From: Phoronis australis
Taxonomy: Eukaryota > Phoronida > Phoronidae
Length of the DNA: 64,000 nt
Direction of reading: 5' to 3'
Assembly: GCA_002633005.1 (NCBI GenBank)
Contig: NMRA01000019.1
Span: forward strand, 807,348 to 871,347
Shown: positions 1 through 15,300 of the stretch, in pieces
How the letters are laid out: each line of letters begins with the position of its first letter
Numbering within the stretch: the stretch's first letter is position 1
The notes under the pieces: model-generated
The model's database searches: none
Seen by the model: the letters and a program-made list of their open reading frames with translations, nothing else
Told to the model about the DNA's origin: nothing
Translations under genes and position numbers: made by a program

Positions 1-282
1 AATACTAAGGACACAAATGAATTAGACATGATGATTCTGTCACTGTTATCTTGAATTATTTTTAGTTTGCGTGAACACGACTTAATAATATACGTATGAA
101 ATTAGGTTTCATTTGAGACAAATGGGTTTGGTTAATAAACATGCAGTTTGCCATTACATACTAAATGTTTTTAAGATAGTTTAACGTAAATGACATCCAA
201 TATTTATTTAGATTTGTGCTTGGGAACTTAATGTGTTTAGTGCAAAGATCAGTCATTGTCTTTTCCTTGTTTTGCATTGCAG

Positions 283-346
283 AACTGTCCAAAGAGTCAA
301 CAGATGTAGAAATCACCAGTGTAAAGCCAATGGTGAATAACAGAGG
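283..346 (+). CDS. Exon 1 in window: short exon closing a module that begins upstream
   Basis: TTGCAG acceptor and a donor reading GG|GTGCGT. Encodes E-L-S-K...V-E-I-T-S-V ending N-N-R-G, the usual short-exon pattern, phase 1 in and phase 2 out. It shows that the module array starts before the window. Confidence 0.75.
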
Positions 347-3300
347 GTGCGTTACTTCATACCTTTAGTGTAGGGAGTTTACTTTCAGGTCTGATAGCTG
401 TCTTAATAAGAGTTTGGTATTTTGGGGATGAAGTAGTTTTTCTGTCACTTAAGTTTTTAGTCATGAAGCTCGCCACATATGTTCAATTGGCATATTCTGT
501 TACTTGATCAGTGACCGTTTTTGACCAACCAGAACTCGAATTCCCCTCTTACAAAAATTGAATGCAAATCTTGGTAAGTAGCGTAATTGACAATACTGAT
601 TAACAACATTCATGAAAATTATCTTAGTGTCTTTATTTCCGTGTCATGTACAACCATCAGATTAGTTGGTTTTCATACACAACAAAATGCTTTGCCTATT
701 CTTTATTGAACTATTTGGCTCCACCATTTTGCATTGTTAAGTGCAAGCTGTTACACAAGATCAACTGTCTCATAACATATTTGTTGTGCATTACTGAATC
801 AGCCTCTGTTTCATCTCTGTTTCATCTCTCCCTTCTTACAGTGAAATGATTTATAAAGTTAACTACTTCTTGAAAGTGAACGGTAAACGAGTGGATGCCA
901 GCATCACGTACCCGCTAGACAATAAACATGTCAATCAACAAATACAGCTCAATGGACACAACATTCAACTAGGTAAGATAAACCCAAAGTGGGAAAAACA
1001 TTACAAAGTCTATTCTGTTCCCCTTAAATGCTAATAAACAAGTTGCGATTGATGACATCCTGTAATGACCAGAAAGAGAATGTATTGGAATTTGCCCATG
1101 TGTTTGCAATGGCATATTACAAAAAGTTGCAATCTGAGTGATTTTGATCAAATTTACATGTCTTAAGTATTTGAAAAAAGACCACGAAGAATAGAATAAA
1201 AGTATGGAATTAATTCCAGGCGTTATGACTGGTGAACAGGTGTTTACTTCAAACAGTGGTACGTCATGCTTTCTTGACTTTCTCAAAAAATTTCGTTGAC
1301 ATCCTGTTGCATCATTATACCTATGGACTGTTATTGCTCTTTTTTGCAGCTAATTAATTAATTAATTAATTAATTCCTGCCGTAGGGTAGATGTGGGTAA
1401 TGCTGTTTTGACAGAAGGATGCATGATCTTTGTCATCGCTGAAGAAACAATCCTGTGGTCTGGTAACATGTCCTGTTTTCTCTTTGTCTAGTGGACTCAG
1501 TTGTCAAGCCATCTGACTACCATGATGAGTCATCTCTCTACAAGTTGGTGCTGGATAAGCAGCTAACCTCTGAACAGGTGGAGAAATTGAAGACTTCTCT
1601 GAAAAAGGCCGTGGAGGCCAAATATCCAAGACTAGGGAAAGTGAAAATCACTACACTCCCTCAGCAGGAGTACACTACATCTGATGGGTGGGTACACGGT
1701 TATTCTAACTTGTATTTATCAAAAACACTTATGGCAAGCACTTTACAGTTAGTATGGAAATTGAGGGCAAAATTAAATTTTCTTGATTTTGAAGATTAAG
1801 ACATGGGCGATTTAGGTGTTCATATTTTTTCAAATATCGTACTCTGCATTTTGTATCAGCAGAGTACGAAAATTGAATTAGCAGATCATAAAATCGTTGG
1901 AAAAAACCATGCGTTCCTGTAGTATGTAACATTGAGGTGGTGCGATTGTTTGTTGTTTATCCTAATTCTTCAATTTCAGCTGGCCAATATTGCTCGTTTC
2001 TAAATTCGGTACAAGCTCCAACCTTGGGCAAAATTATTAGTTTTACTTTTCACTGTCCCAAACTGGATAAATTTTACTGTAATTTATATTTCACGTGCTC
2101 TAAAATTCTTCCCTTTGACACTTAAGCACTCAAGGGTTGACTTCCCAGTTTCTCTGTCTCATAAGCCGACTCACTGCCAATTTAAATGGATAAGGAATGC
2201 ATACTACGATGAAAAAACAAGGCAAAATAATTCATTGCCATGTGGCATCAAACCTGTGAATGTGTTAACCTTTTATTAACTACCTTTTGATAGCTTTAAG
2301 CGCATGAGGATTCTAGACTATTACTGGCATTGGTTACCTCCATTTGCAGAGGTTTTATATAAACCCAGGGACTCTGTCTGAATATAAATGCAATAAATCT
2401 GGTGTTTCATGATATTGAGTACCATCTGAAGTGTCAGTTGAACACAAGGTTGGGCACAGTTAACACTATCATTTATGTGTTAATTTTTCTGAAATTTTTG
2501 CATTTGACATTGAAATTAAAATCCTGTGTAGGTGCATCCATCAGCTTAATTGTAGTTTTCTGAGTTTTGTAAGATGTAATTTATGATTTGTATTTTTCCA
2601 GTAAAACCGTTCACAAGTTACTCTACAAGGTCACCTCCGACGTGACCTCTGTGACCCCGAACCTTATTCCGCCGTTGTCGCCTAAGACCGTTACGGAGTA
2701 CATGAAAAAAGAGATGCCGTCTTTTGAGATGAACGTTCTCTCCCCTGACACCGTGCTCTATCCGGCCCTGTCAAAGAAGCATTTCTCACTGTTTATGAAG
2801 AACAAGGTGTCACCCAGTGAATATACTAAACTGGAGAGTGACATCAAGAATACCATCACAAAATTCATGCCAGGTAAATAACATGATATGATGTAACAGT
2901 GGGATATTACTGGTCATTAATAGTGTGACTGCATTCATATTATCACAAGTTTGCAAGCATTTGAAAGTCTGGTCTGCACGCCTCCTGTTGGCCACATCAC
3001 CTGACCTGATGAATATACTGCAAGTCTGAGCTTTATGCCGCGACGGGGACTCGAAACCGAGACCATGTAAACACCCTAGGCCACTGAGCCATCGGGACCA
3101 CAGAAATCCAATCAGACTTAGAAGTGGGCAGCCCACCCATAAAATCCCAAGTGTATGCTCATTTTATCACAAATTATTATCGGCAAGTAAATATTAAACG
3201 TGATCTGATTTGATATAACAGTTACTGATTTTGTTGAGATGAGGAATGCCATTACTAAGCTTATACCACATGCACACTGTGATACTTTTAAGAGGATGGC

Positions 3301-6300
3301 AAGATTTTGATGGGGATTGTGATGATGTCACAGTTAATCATTGCAATGCCAGCCTTTAAACTGCATTATGTGGTTCATTCATCTCTGCTTTGTTGTTGAC
3401 TTTCAGAGTTAAAAGGCAAAAACGTGAAGATCACCATCAAGGGTCAAGAGGAATACCTTGATAAAAACGGGTCAGTGAATAGAAGTCCTAAATTTTTTAT
3501 TATTAGTAAATTAGCGCGCCTCTCTTGTGACATCTTATTTTCGCTGTCTGTTTACATCACTAAACTGTAGAAAACTGTATGCTTGGACTTTGAAATAGCT
3601 GAATAAACTGGCGTGTAAACATTCACCAAAGAATGTCCTCGTACTGCATCATACAGCATGTGACACGGAAGACAACTGCGTCAATTTACAACAAAACAAT
3701 GGTGGGCAGGCAGATGCAGCCTTGATGGGTTCGCTAAAGAACATCATTTTTAGACAACGGGCACTTTTGAGAGTGGCACGTGGTAATCATTTGGATGCTC
3801 TTGGTGGCAATGATATCGAGCCACAGTTAGATCTTGTCATAACTTAGATAATTACTCTATCCAACTTTTTAGTGCCTAGAATATCTAAAATAACTTCCAA
3901 GAGCCATATATATTAAGTTATTTTTACCAGTTTCATAGTTCCATAACTTGTAATTGGTGCCATCTACAAACTTCTACTCACTGTTGTCTGCTTATTCCAG
4001 CAACAAGCGTTCTCGTCTGTACTACACAGTTGACGCCGATGGTAAACAGCTGGATGCCATTAACTCCCCGCAATACTTCAAGTATTTTTCGGAAAATCTG
4101 TCACCATCTGGTGCTTACCTGATCGCCCCGGGCAACCAATTGGACTTCAGGGCCAAGAGAGACCAGTTTGCCACCTTCGTTGGACCTCAGGTGTCACCAA
4201 AGGATATTCCGAAATTCGAGAAGGCAATTAAAGATGCTTGGCTGAAATTTAAGCCTGGTAAATGCACTCTTGGTTACACTTATCCTTGACATCTGGTTAC
4301 TAATGAATGTAAAGGGGCTGAAAACCAGTGAGTTCTGTTAAAAAGAAAGTTTTGATATAGGACGCTCACTGTTATATAATCTGTCTCCTCTTGTTCCTCA
4401 CGTAGATTATAATTTTTTCTTGACTTGAGAAGACCTTGCAGGTTTTTATTACTTCAAAACAGGCCCATTGAGTTCCTTGTCAGCTATGGTAGGTTAGTTT
4501 CAGTCGCCAAGTCGGTTTGACCAACAGGGAATTAATTTTAACTATTCAAAACAAAGAATAGGAATGCTATGACGTAGCTTTAGAAGAGTGACTATGAAGA
4601 AAATTGGATCTTTTAATCTGGTTTTTGGTGGGTTTAGATATTAGCATATCACGGGATAATCGACGTTAAGCCATGACCAAATTTTTCATTTCTTTTTCTG
4701 TCCTTCTATTGGCCGTCTCGGTGTGATCGAGTCTGGTTGGGTATTGAATTGACTGTGGATTCTTCTGTCATTGCTTTATAGAAAAGCCAATCAAATTGTG
4801 AGGGGTGATTTATGGTTGTATTATCTATTATTGCTTAAAATTTCTTTGTAGAACTTAAGAACAGGAACATCTCTGTTGAAGTAAACAGCGTTAAGAAATA
4901 TTTGGACTCAAATGGGTATGTATTTTGACATTGGAAAACGTTTTACACAGTTGAACTGGTTTTATATTGCTCATTCTGCACCAACATGATATAAAATGTT
5001 TCTGATTTTGTCTTCGCATGCATTTTAATTATAGTCTGGAGTTAGAAATCAGTACATCGCTTGGCTAGTTGTAATGTGAACAGCTAACTAGTTAGGTGTT
5101 ACTCCAAAGCAGTTTTGGTGGTATCCAGGTCAACACATGACCCAGCAATGCAAGTCCATAACAGTTACTTAAGGGGAAGCAAGATGTTTTGTAAAATTAA
5201 TTTGTTGTTTTCTCCAGAAAAGAGCGTTGGAAGCTATCTTACTATGTCATGGATAATGGCAAGGTAGTCTCACGCATTAGCCTACCCAAACTGCCGCAGC
5301 AGTACATTGCGCAGCAGGTAACCTTCACTAACCAGTACGGATTGCAGTTCCGCGTACATGATGTCAGCAATGTCGTAGACTATGACGAACACCAGGTGGC
5401 TCTGTTCAAGAAGCACATTCTTCCCAATGATGTGCCGGTCGTAGAACAAGCCCTTACTGAAGCATGGTCCCAGAAACATCCGAGTAAGTAAAAACGTATT
5501 GAATATGGAATTGAGGTTTATGTAATTGCTAATTCTATACATATTTTGGTCGTTTTCATTGTCTACGATGTCAAAAATAGCCATAAAGAATGAAAATATT
5601 GCACTGTACAGGTGTCATATAATAAGGTTTGTGTTATATTTGGGACATTAGTCTTTTATTAAAAACCTGAGTCACAGTGTTTTTGATGTGCATAATATGT
5701 AATTCATTTCGTGTATTCTTGTTGCTTTTAGATCTCAAACACCTGAATGTGAAAATCGCTAGACAAGATGAAGTCTTGACTGAAAATGGGTAATCAACTT
5801 TGACATTTCTGCATTTCTAGTTGTTGTATGCAGTAATACTTGTACCATATACACAATACTGAATATGTGGAGAAGTCTGCTGCACTAAAACACCAACTTA
5901 TGAAGAAGGACCCGCTTTCGAAGAAAACCCGTAGTTTCAGCAAAACCTTGTGAGCATGTCTAACCTTTGAACATGTCTAACCATTGCGTATAAAGTAACG
6001 TAGATCGACAACAATACACAGGCTTTGGTGGTGTTTGCATTACAATGTTGTTGGTTCGATATATTTGTGGGAATTGTTATACTGACTTGAATATTGGCTT
6101 CAACTCCTGCCTTTTGTTTTTTCATCAGTGACACCTTGTGGAAGGCCACGTACTTTGTCTACAGTGGCAACTACATTGCCAAGAAGTCATCACTGAGTAA
6201 AGTCGACGATGAATTTATCCGGAGCAAACTGAAGGTGCCACTCAACGATACAACGTGTAACATGAATTGGGACAGCTATTTCGTGTCTAATGTGACAACT

Positions 6301-9300
6301 TATCCGTATGATCAGCATTTTGCTTTGAACACACAAGCTCGTCTACAGGTGTCGCTCTGGCCAAAGATTGCCAAAGCACTACAGATGGCCCACCAAGCAA
6401 CCATGCCAGGTTGGTGATATCAGTTTAAAATGGTTACAAAGATAACAGAACCACCTGTTCTAATTGTGCTTCATTAATTTGTCATGGAGACACATCATTG
6501 GCTTTGCCATTTTTTGTTGACAATAAACTTTGTAGTTGTTAGAAGGTGCTGATTTTTATCGTGATGTTAATTAGTCTAGATACTTACTTGATAACATTCA
6601 TTTTGGTGTCACCGTAACTTCATCTGAGACTGCACATTGGATGGCACACAAAATTACTACTTGATTTCAAATGGCTGCAAGACGTGACAGTCCTTAGATA
6701 CCATGAGTGACAGTCCTTAGATACCATGAGTATAGTGATGGCAAGCACTAAAGACATGAAAACCACTAGACAAGTTTGGCTGAACCAGAACGTTTTCATG
6801 TTGATATTTGCCTAGCTTGTTATCGTATTTTCAGGCATCTTTTTTTCTTTGTTGCAGGTGTAACTCTCAAAATTGTCACGGATGAGTTATACGCTGAAGG
6901 GTAAGTCGGATTGAACTGAACTTTCAAAACATGTATAAAAGTGTTGTGCAGATGCCACTTAGAGCAATCAATTGTCGCCTTTTGCATCGATATACTGTTT
7001 TAGATGTCTGTTTAGATATCAGACAAGTGAGTGGTTGCGGTCAGCAATTATTGCTGTCAAAGCTTTATGTAGTGACTGCTTAAAGAATTTCTTTTACGAC
7101 ATGGGTACAATATGTGTTTTTTGTGCAACTAGTGAAGTGGCCTAATATTAATTGTATTATAGACCAAGTAAATTGCATCGATTACTTAGATTTTGCAGTA
7201 ATTGCGTTTCTGCCCCCATAGCTTATTTGGTCTAGTTTGAAGTTTGAAATGTTTTACCTGGACCTTGTTTTTATATGCATTTAAATAAATAGTCTGATGA
7301 CATCTGATAATAATAATGTTGGCGATTGCTTCTGCTGCGCTTCTTTTTAAAGTGCCAATCAACATAATACCTCAGAGTATGCCACTGTACAGTTTTCCTG
7401 TCCTGTTTTCAACTCAGATGACGTCTAAGACTTATAGCTCTTTATAACTGGAGTTCCATCCTCTCTTACCCTTGGCTTAATTTTTTCCGTTTCAGCTAGT
7501 AGTGGAAGCAAATTTTAGTACTTTGTTGTCAGCACGTTACTTGATTGAAGATATTGCTCCAACTTGTTTGTGAACAATATGACGGTCCCACAGCGACGCT
7601 TGAATCTCAAGGAATTTTCCCACAATGCTCCAACATCCGTCAATCAGGTCTCTGGCCTTTTTGCGACACTTGAATTTTGCATGCTATTTGTTGGTGCCTG
7701 GACTACATGATCTGTATTCGACCTTCCAATGCTAGTGGTGTTTTACTGCTTTGCTATGAGCTGCAACTCTGGTGGCAGAAAGTTGGGTAAACTTGGGAAG
7801 TATTCATGGTTGCGATATTTTTCAACACGATTCCTAGAATCAGCCCGACATTTCTAAAACAAGGCCAGTGTAACAGCTCATTTTCCTTCCTCCAAGACAA
7901 AGGAGATTAATTTTCGGAACCATCCTATTGTAGTGGTTGTTCTTTGCAACAATGAGAGTTATCGGGTAACTTTTGAAAGTGATACAAGGATTTTTGTTTA
8001 CTGCCTGTCACATTTAATGTGTTGAAGATTGGTTAATTGTTATTCTTCATGCGTTACAGGCAGAAACTTCTCTACCGGCTTATCTACTTTGTGATGGACA
8101 AAAAAGGTCAACTGCTCAACCCCTACATGTACAAGCCACTGAATCTCTCGATGTTGCAAACTGAATTGACAAAAGAGGGCATTAACGTGCAGCCTCTGCA
8201 TGGTAACTCCACCAACATGCGTTATCATCAACATGTGGCCATATTCACTAATTTGAAGGTTACTAAAGCTGATTATGTTAAGTTTGCCGGAGCTCTGAGG
8301 AATCACTGGACTGAAGACATGGGAAATGGTGAGTGTTTGTGTCTTGTTGAGTGTTTTTAAGATTGATTTAAGTACACTCTTTAAAGTATCTTGAACAATT
8401 GTACTGTAAGCATGATGAGCAGAGATTTTGGCCAACTCGCATTAGTCGCATGTGTACACCTGGCATTCCAACTCTTCTGTGTCGAGTCGTATTGCCCAAA
8501 ATGCCTCAGCAGCATCATATCATGAAAAATCGCCTCGACACTAATTATTGTCCAGGTCGTATGACCTTGGAGCTGTGTGTGTGTGAGCTGAATTTTGGAA
8601 TTACTTATGTTGCTAACATTGACCTGGTAGTTTCTATACTGCAGAGGGTTGAAACGACTGCTTGATAATTTAGTTGGGAGACATTTCGTTTGCTCGGGTT
8701 GATTTAATTCTTTCCCTTGTAAATAATCAGAGAGACTTTTTGTCTACCAGTATTCTACATACCACTTGGTTCTAGATGCCGTGGTCTCTTGATGATTTTT
8801 CACATCACATTTATTGCAAACTTACAGAGGGGGATTTCAAGTTCTCGTTCATGTCTCAGGAAGAACATGTCACCAGCAAAGGGTAAGGAATGTTAACTAT
8901 GCCGTTTCATTAATATTTAATAACTACCTAAAGCTGATTTTTTAATATAATTGCAAGGTGTTTATTGAGTAAAGGCTATTGAAGTATAATATCTAGAATA
9001 AACACAAAACTTCACATGCTTTGGTGTTCACTCGCCGCCGTCATGAGATATTGGTGAAGTCATTGAACGCACTTATTGACTCCACTACGTTCACCATCAG
9101 TTTCAATATTTTGGTTGTTAACAATGTGTAATACTAAGTTCTGCAATATGTTTCGAGTCATTTAGTAAGTATTTTGAATTTAAGATTGGTTTACGGGTCG
9201 GTAGTTACTCATAGAGGTCAGTAAATATTTTTAGTGACATTATCTTGGCAATACTTTGAATGGATTATCAAATCTGGAACATCCAACTAGACTTTGAGGT

Positions 9301-12300
9301 CATGTGACAAATCTAGCTTATGGGGAGTTATTTTGTGTAATTTAAGATTGTGTGTGTTCTAGGGAGACCCTGTACAAGTTTCCGTTCGTAGTATTCGAAA
9401 ATGACCGGCCACTGGACGGTCGGCGGCAACAAGTGCCTGACATTCCTCGTCTCCAAGCCCGCATCAACGCCCTCTCTGGTCTTGAACAGACCTATGCTAT
9501 CACTCCGTGGGAGAAACTATGTGACACGACAGTTACTAATGTGGCCAATTCTCACACGGTGGTGCTGGAGTCCAAACTGGAGGGCGCACAATTAAACCAA
9601 CTATCGAAGGTATTGAAGGACTACTGGCTGCTTGTTTATCCAGGTAGGGCACTGTCAGGCTAAACACAGAGGTCAGTCTTATGCTCATGAATTTACAATG
9701 CAGTTGCCTTAGCCAAAATTCCTAGTTTGTTAAACCGTTTTGTTGCTGAAGAGTTGGTGCCATCTATGTGATCAACATTAAATTTTTAATTTTATTTTAG
9801 GGACTTTGCATGAATGGTAAATGAACAAGTTGACTTATTTTTATATCCCCAACACAACAAAGTATTGCAGGAGTGGAACATCTTATTAATTTACCAACTT
9901 TCAAGTTTTATTATATCATGCATTTGTGATAGTAAGAAGCAGGACAAATTTTATTTTTCGGAAAATGACATTATTTTCACCCCTGCAAACTGATGTAAAA
10001 ATTGTGTCTCTGAAAGTAGGCCATGAGCCTGTATTTGAGGGGGACCTGTTAGCCAAAGTAACTGTTGGCATGTAATAACTTGCTGTGTTCTAACCTTGAG
10101 TAAACATTGCCTATGCTCGCGTGAGTGCTCAACCCTTGAAAGTTACTAATCAAGTGCTCACTGTTTGGCTAGGTGCCAACCCTCTACTTTTGAGAAGTTT
10201 TAATTAATCAGCCATTGCTTGGACTAGGGCTCAACAGTAATTTGGTTCATGGAATTAATTTTCGAATACAGAAACCAGATCAGTTTCCAGTCGCAGTTTA
10301 ATTACATCTAGATGTTGTTGCTTGTGACACTCTGTTAGAGTGTATTCTGCCGTACATTGAACATGACCAAGTCTGTAGTCAGCCACAGTATATCGTTCTA
10401 TACTACAACAAATTTATTTTTCAAAAGAACCATTTCAGCCCTGTTTACCTCTGAAGCTGAAACTGGTGTCGTGACACTTTGTTGGCTACCCTAATATGTA
10501 ACTCATATTCAGTATTATGGAACCAAATTCATTTTTTCGAAGAAAATTGTTTAATACACGTTAAGCATTTCTCACGTAGGCGCATGCACCTAAGTTTACA
10601 GGTACAGGTGGGCGTTCTTTGTACATAGCTTACTGTGGATGCAGGAATCCGCATTGTCCTCCTCTAATAAGGGCTTCTTCTTGCCCATGCGAAATGCTCT
10701 TGCTCAACTTTGACTTCGCGTTTACTAGGACGTAACTCAGATAAGACTCACTTGTAGGAGTAACCGGCAGCAGTCTAGTTCAGTGGCTTATTGTAACAGT
10801 TGCAAAATGAATTTGAAAATGCTGCGACTTGAGTTGTAGTAAAAGGCCTAATTAAATGTTTGTTTTTTGCCAGCTAAACGGGGTGAATGCAGCTTTAAAT
10901 AATAACTGTTTAACAATACTATGTGTTTTTTAATTAGATTATTGTTGTTCCAGATTTGAAGAACTGTAGCTGTCTTGAGATTGACATGAAGAATGTTCAG
11001 AGTGGAAAGGATGTCAAAGGGTTGGTAGAGCCTTATTGAGTTTTATGTTAAAAAATTGGGGTCAGAAGGTCAAATTGGGTTCAGGATGTCAAATTTTGCT
11101 CAAATATTTTCTCAGTTGCCAGTTGAAGAAAACTGAAATATGTGTTAGTCATTTTTTGTTCATTTTTGTAAAAATGTGGTTTTTGCTGCTGAGTCAACTG
11201 TTTAATTGATTTAGTTGTATTCTTGTGTACAGTTACTTTAAGTTATGTAGTATTTATTAAAGACTGTGTAATAACTTCGGAGAATCCACTGCTTTTCAAG
11301 TGGGCCCAAAACATAAAATTAAAATTCAAAGTAAGAAGTATAATTAAATTACCGAGAGTATTAAAATAAATAAAGTTCTATATACAATTATGTAAATAAG
11401 TTCAAAAGTTATCACATTTACTGATTACTAATGGGGCTATTCGGAGAATTCTCCTCGGGGTGTCGCTGTTGTACTAGTGGTGATTGAATTGCGCATGCGT
11501 GGCTATCTGCATGTAAACAACTGGTAAAAGATGGAATTTTTATCAAAATACGTCGTCGCGCTAAGCCTTATTACTGCTAATTTCCGTGGTGCAAGTCTTC
11601 GACAGGTGGCCACAAATTCCCAAAAGACCTAAGGTTACTATATTTGTGGACAATTGCGGTCAACAGGGTCAATTAACTGACAAAAAGTGTGTGGATGCTG
11701 AAGCCCCGTGTGTGTTCTATGACTATGCAGTTCCCGGCATTCGGAGACTACACAACATTACTTGGTAAGTTTTAGCAATCAGTTTCTATCAACATTGTTC
11801 GGTGATGTTGTACCCACCAGTTACCCCACTGAATAACAGGTTTGTTGAGTGGAACTAAGTGTTTCTTTTTGGAAACTCACCCGATGCCGGGTAGGCTAGC
11901 AGCACATATTCATATTGTCCTGGGTGGGAGTGCTCCCAAAATAAGAGGTGTGTGGTACGTGATGCACAGAAGTCAATAGTGACTTTTTCACAGCAGTTTC
12001 CCTTCAAAGCTATGCTGTTTCCAATAAAATTCTCTAGATGAGTGAGTTTCCTTATTTTATCATGGACCCCACCCCCAGGACCACCAGCTCAGTTATCAAA
12101 TTAACATGAATAAGCCTCAATTCAGTAAATGTCCTAACATTGCATTGGAAAAAATTGCTTGTTGAGATCAGAAGCACATTTTAAGTGTCATGAAAAATAC
12201 ATATTGTTAAATCACTTTTAGCCAGTTTCACATATTTTAATTCAGATATTAAATAAGACTTGGGTACAAAGGTTATTAGTTTCTACACATAAACATGAAG

Positions 12301-15300
12301 ATGAAATGTCAAGTATGTTCTGCCTTACAAAAGTAGTTTTGTCTTGTCTTTTCTTTTACAATTTCCTAATATTTCTATTCTGTTACAGGCGAGAAAAAAC
12401 AACTGAAACCAACCGCCTGACCATCTATTTCACCGTTGGACAAAGTGAAAAGCAATCCTTCAGCAATAACCTGAGAGAATTGAATGTAATTCAGAAATTC
12501 ATCACCTGATATGCCTGATTATGGACTCCCTCGCAATGTTGTTTCTTTCTGTGCTTTTTCAGTTTGCCATTTGTTTTAAATACATTGATAATTGTTTATT
12601 CTCGAATCTTGTGCATAGCAGATTCTTATCCAGCTAGCTACAATTGAAAACATACAATAAGACAATCGATGCAGTCACTGAATGTCATTTCCCCATAATC
12701 TGTACCAAATCGAAAAGTTTTTACCAATAGTATAAAGCCTTTCTTCTGAAAGGAAAATTTAATGTCACTCAGCTTTTGGCTTTCATTTCACTGGGTTCTA
12801 GTTTCAATGGCCTATAGAAGCGCATCAAGCGCTTGTAAAAAAGGTCCAGTTTCAACACGTGGCTTTCTTTCATGTAACCTCGTTCAACCTCAATAACATC
12901 CACAATTAGACCCTTGAAGGTAAACACAGCAGCATATGACTTGAATCGTTTTGAGCCCAAAACAGACTCTGAACTAGACCAGAGTGTGACTAGGTCTTCT
13001 TTAGCTTCAGTCCCTCATGTTTCTTCCAGAAAGGAAATAAGCTATTGTCCACACATGACTCATTGCCTATGAAAGGGCATCCTCACCAACAAGGCTTATT
13101 TGCGTAGCAGTCAGATATAGTTCGTCTGGATACACAGACAGTCCACTGGCACATTGTCTTATGGTAACTTAGTACTGCGATTCACATTTCTCCAGGGCCA
13201 CTGACTTGCACATTGTGCCATGCAGCACTGCTGGTGTGTGGCAGTGCTGTGGGAAGAGTACGGAGTAACAAAGCTTGTCTATGATACAGCTTGAAGTGGC
13301 CTTAAAACGTCACTGAACCTGGAACAAATATTGAAATATGAATAATTAAGTACTCCAGATTGGATCAAAAATGATGTTATCCCTGTTTTTCAAAAATGTA
13401 TGGCGATTGGTCTACAGTTTCACATAAAAGTAAATAATTACTATTTTCAGAAACCAAGGGTGTATATAATGAGTATTGCATAAAACTGTGTCTTTATTTT
13501 TTATCCCTAGCCATAACAATTCTTTAAACGCATCACTTGTCTGTAAAATATACAAGTTTTTTGAGACAACTTCAAACCTTTGTTACCCATTTTCAAGCCT
13601 TTTTAATTTTGATACTTTCAGCAATTTTAAACTCAGATTACACGTTCATGGGTCTGTCAAGCATACTTCTAGCCTAAGGTTGAGGGAACCGTTTTTCTTC
13701 TAATAGAAGATATGAAGACTTGGGTCATTCATTTAAAAATGATGGATAATCTTTCTGTTGTTTAAGAGTATTTACAAATCGTAAGGCACCATCAAAAATG
13801 CAATTTTCACAAAAATGGCAGTCACTTGAATTTATAACCACTTGCAACATTTCAAGGCATGAGTTAAGACTATTCAGTCATTTTGAATTCGGAAAATGTA
13901 ATATATTTTCGTGGTTTTACAATTGATACAAGTAGCAAAACAGTTTCATGAAATCAACTTGAAGGGACTTCGTGAAGGTTAAGAATTACCTCACCATGCT
14001 CTTTTCCCCAAACATGTATTACCTGTTATTTCCACACATTCAGTTGTACCAAATATTACAACCCCCCATGCCAATCCCCCCTCAGAGGACCTGAATAAGT
14101 AATTTAACAAAATGACTTTAAAAATAGCTGTTCCTTTTCAAAGGCTTTGTTCGTTGTCTCCAATATTGAAAGTAGGCTTTGACAACAGATCTGCACTGGA
14201 TGGGAAGATCTTGTTGGTTATCTGCAGTCAAATGCTAAAAACCAATTTTTGTCCGTTCAGGGACGATGCAGAAGCGATGCATATCTCCTCTGCACGGTAC
14301 AAGCCTTCAAACCTAAAAACCAAAGGTTACGCGAAAACTGACGTGATAGATTTCCATTTCAACGTGTAATAGATTTCCAGAAGACATATGATAGGGAGTA
14401 AACAAATACTAGTCTAATGCAATGGATATTTATCACTCACGTACCCTTTGCCATTGGGATTGGATTGTAATCTTAACTCATTAAGCTGTATCGAGTTGAC
14501 AGCATAAATACTCAGCATTGATTGATGTAACTGTCACTGATAAACTTTTAGAAATCATTCCAAACAATAATAATGCTTTGATGTACGAAAAAACCCCGAT
14601 TGCTACGTCAAGTATCGTATCACATATCACAACATACAAAGATTAACCAGACTCTGGCTGGCGACTGACTGCCGCGAAGTCGACATCGGCGAGCGCCTCA
14701 GTTAACAGGCATTGGTAGAATAATCATGGAATAATCGTTAAAATAATCACAAACCTTACCTTTGTATGAGGTCGTGCTTACTTCCTCTCATAGAAACACC
14801 CTTTTTACGCAATCTCAGATTTAGTTGGCACGGTTGCAAGCCATTTCACCATGTATTTAAAGGGCTCGCGAAATCGAGGCTGCTAATCTATCACCACTAG
14901 TACACGCACGCCCTCTAGTTATGGTAGATTTTCCGAATAGCCCCATTCATTAGTACACACCATTCACTATTTTTCATCTTTTTCCCAGAAAACCTCTCTA
15001 CCGCTACCTGTACTCACTCAAGGTCAATAACCGGGACATTGGCAAGGCAGGTTACCATTCCCTAAACACCAGGGACTTCACCATGTTCCTTAAGACTGTG
15101 TACCCTGACTGGAAGGTCAATGTGCGCTCGGCCAGTGATTTCAAGACTAACAAGGGCTTCCCGTTCACGTTCACTATTTCGAGTCAGACGCGCATCCGTG
15201 AGGCTGACTATGGTCGAGTGGAACAGTCGCTCAAGAAGCTGTTCGCCAGTGTTAACCCTGCCTTGGCTACATGCAACTGTGTCTCTGTGAAGGTGGTGAA

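Larger units (their letters stand above)
11433..14944. mobile_element. ISL2EU-like DNA transposon remnant inside an intron
   Basis: The two ends are inverted copies beginning GGGGCTATTCGGA, with a second matching block TACTAGTGGTGAT some 45 bp inward. The flanks read AT on both sides, consistent with a 2 bp AT target duplication. Those features are known for the ISL2EU superfamily, which often encodes a YqaJ-type nuclease. Inside, a - strand frame at 12769-12960 has the look of a YqaJ C-terminus (V-E-R-G-Y-M-K-E-S...K-L-D-L-F-Y), and + frames at 11586-11764 and 12388-12509 are open and could splice at GT-AG sites, but I cannot name them. No intact transposase is visible. Family assignment is inference from ends and flanks. 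Confidence 0.6.

Noticed and set aside
11586-12509. Possible alternative C-terminus of the modular membrane protein
   Set aside because: It lies inside the transposon ends, starts without fitting phase, and the flanking exons 10954-11020 and 14989-15321 already join perfectly.
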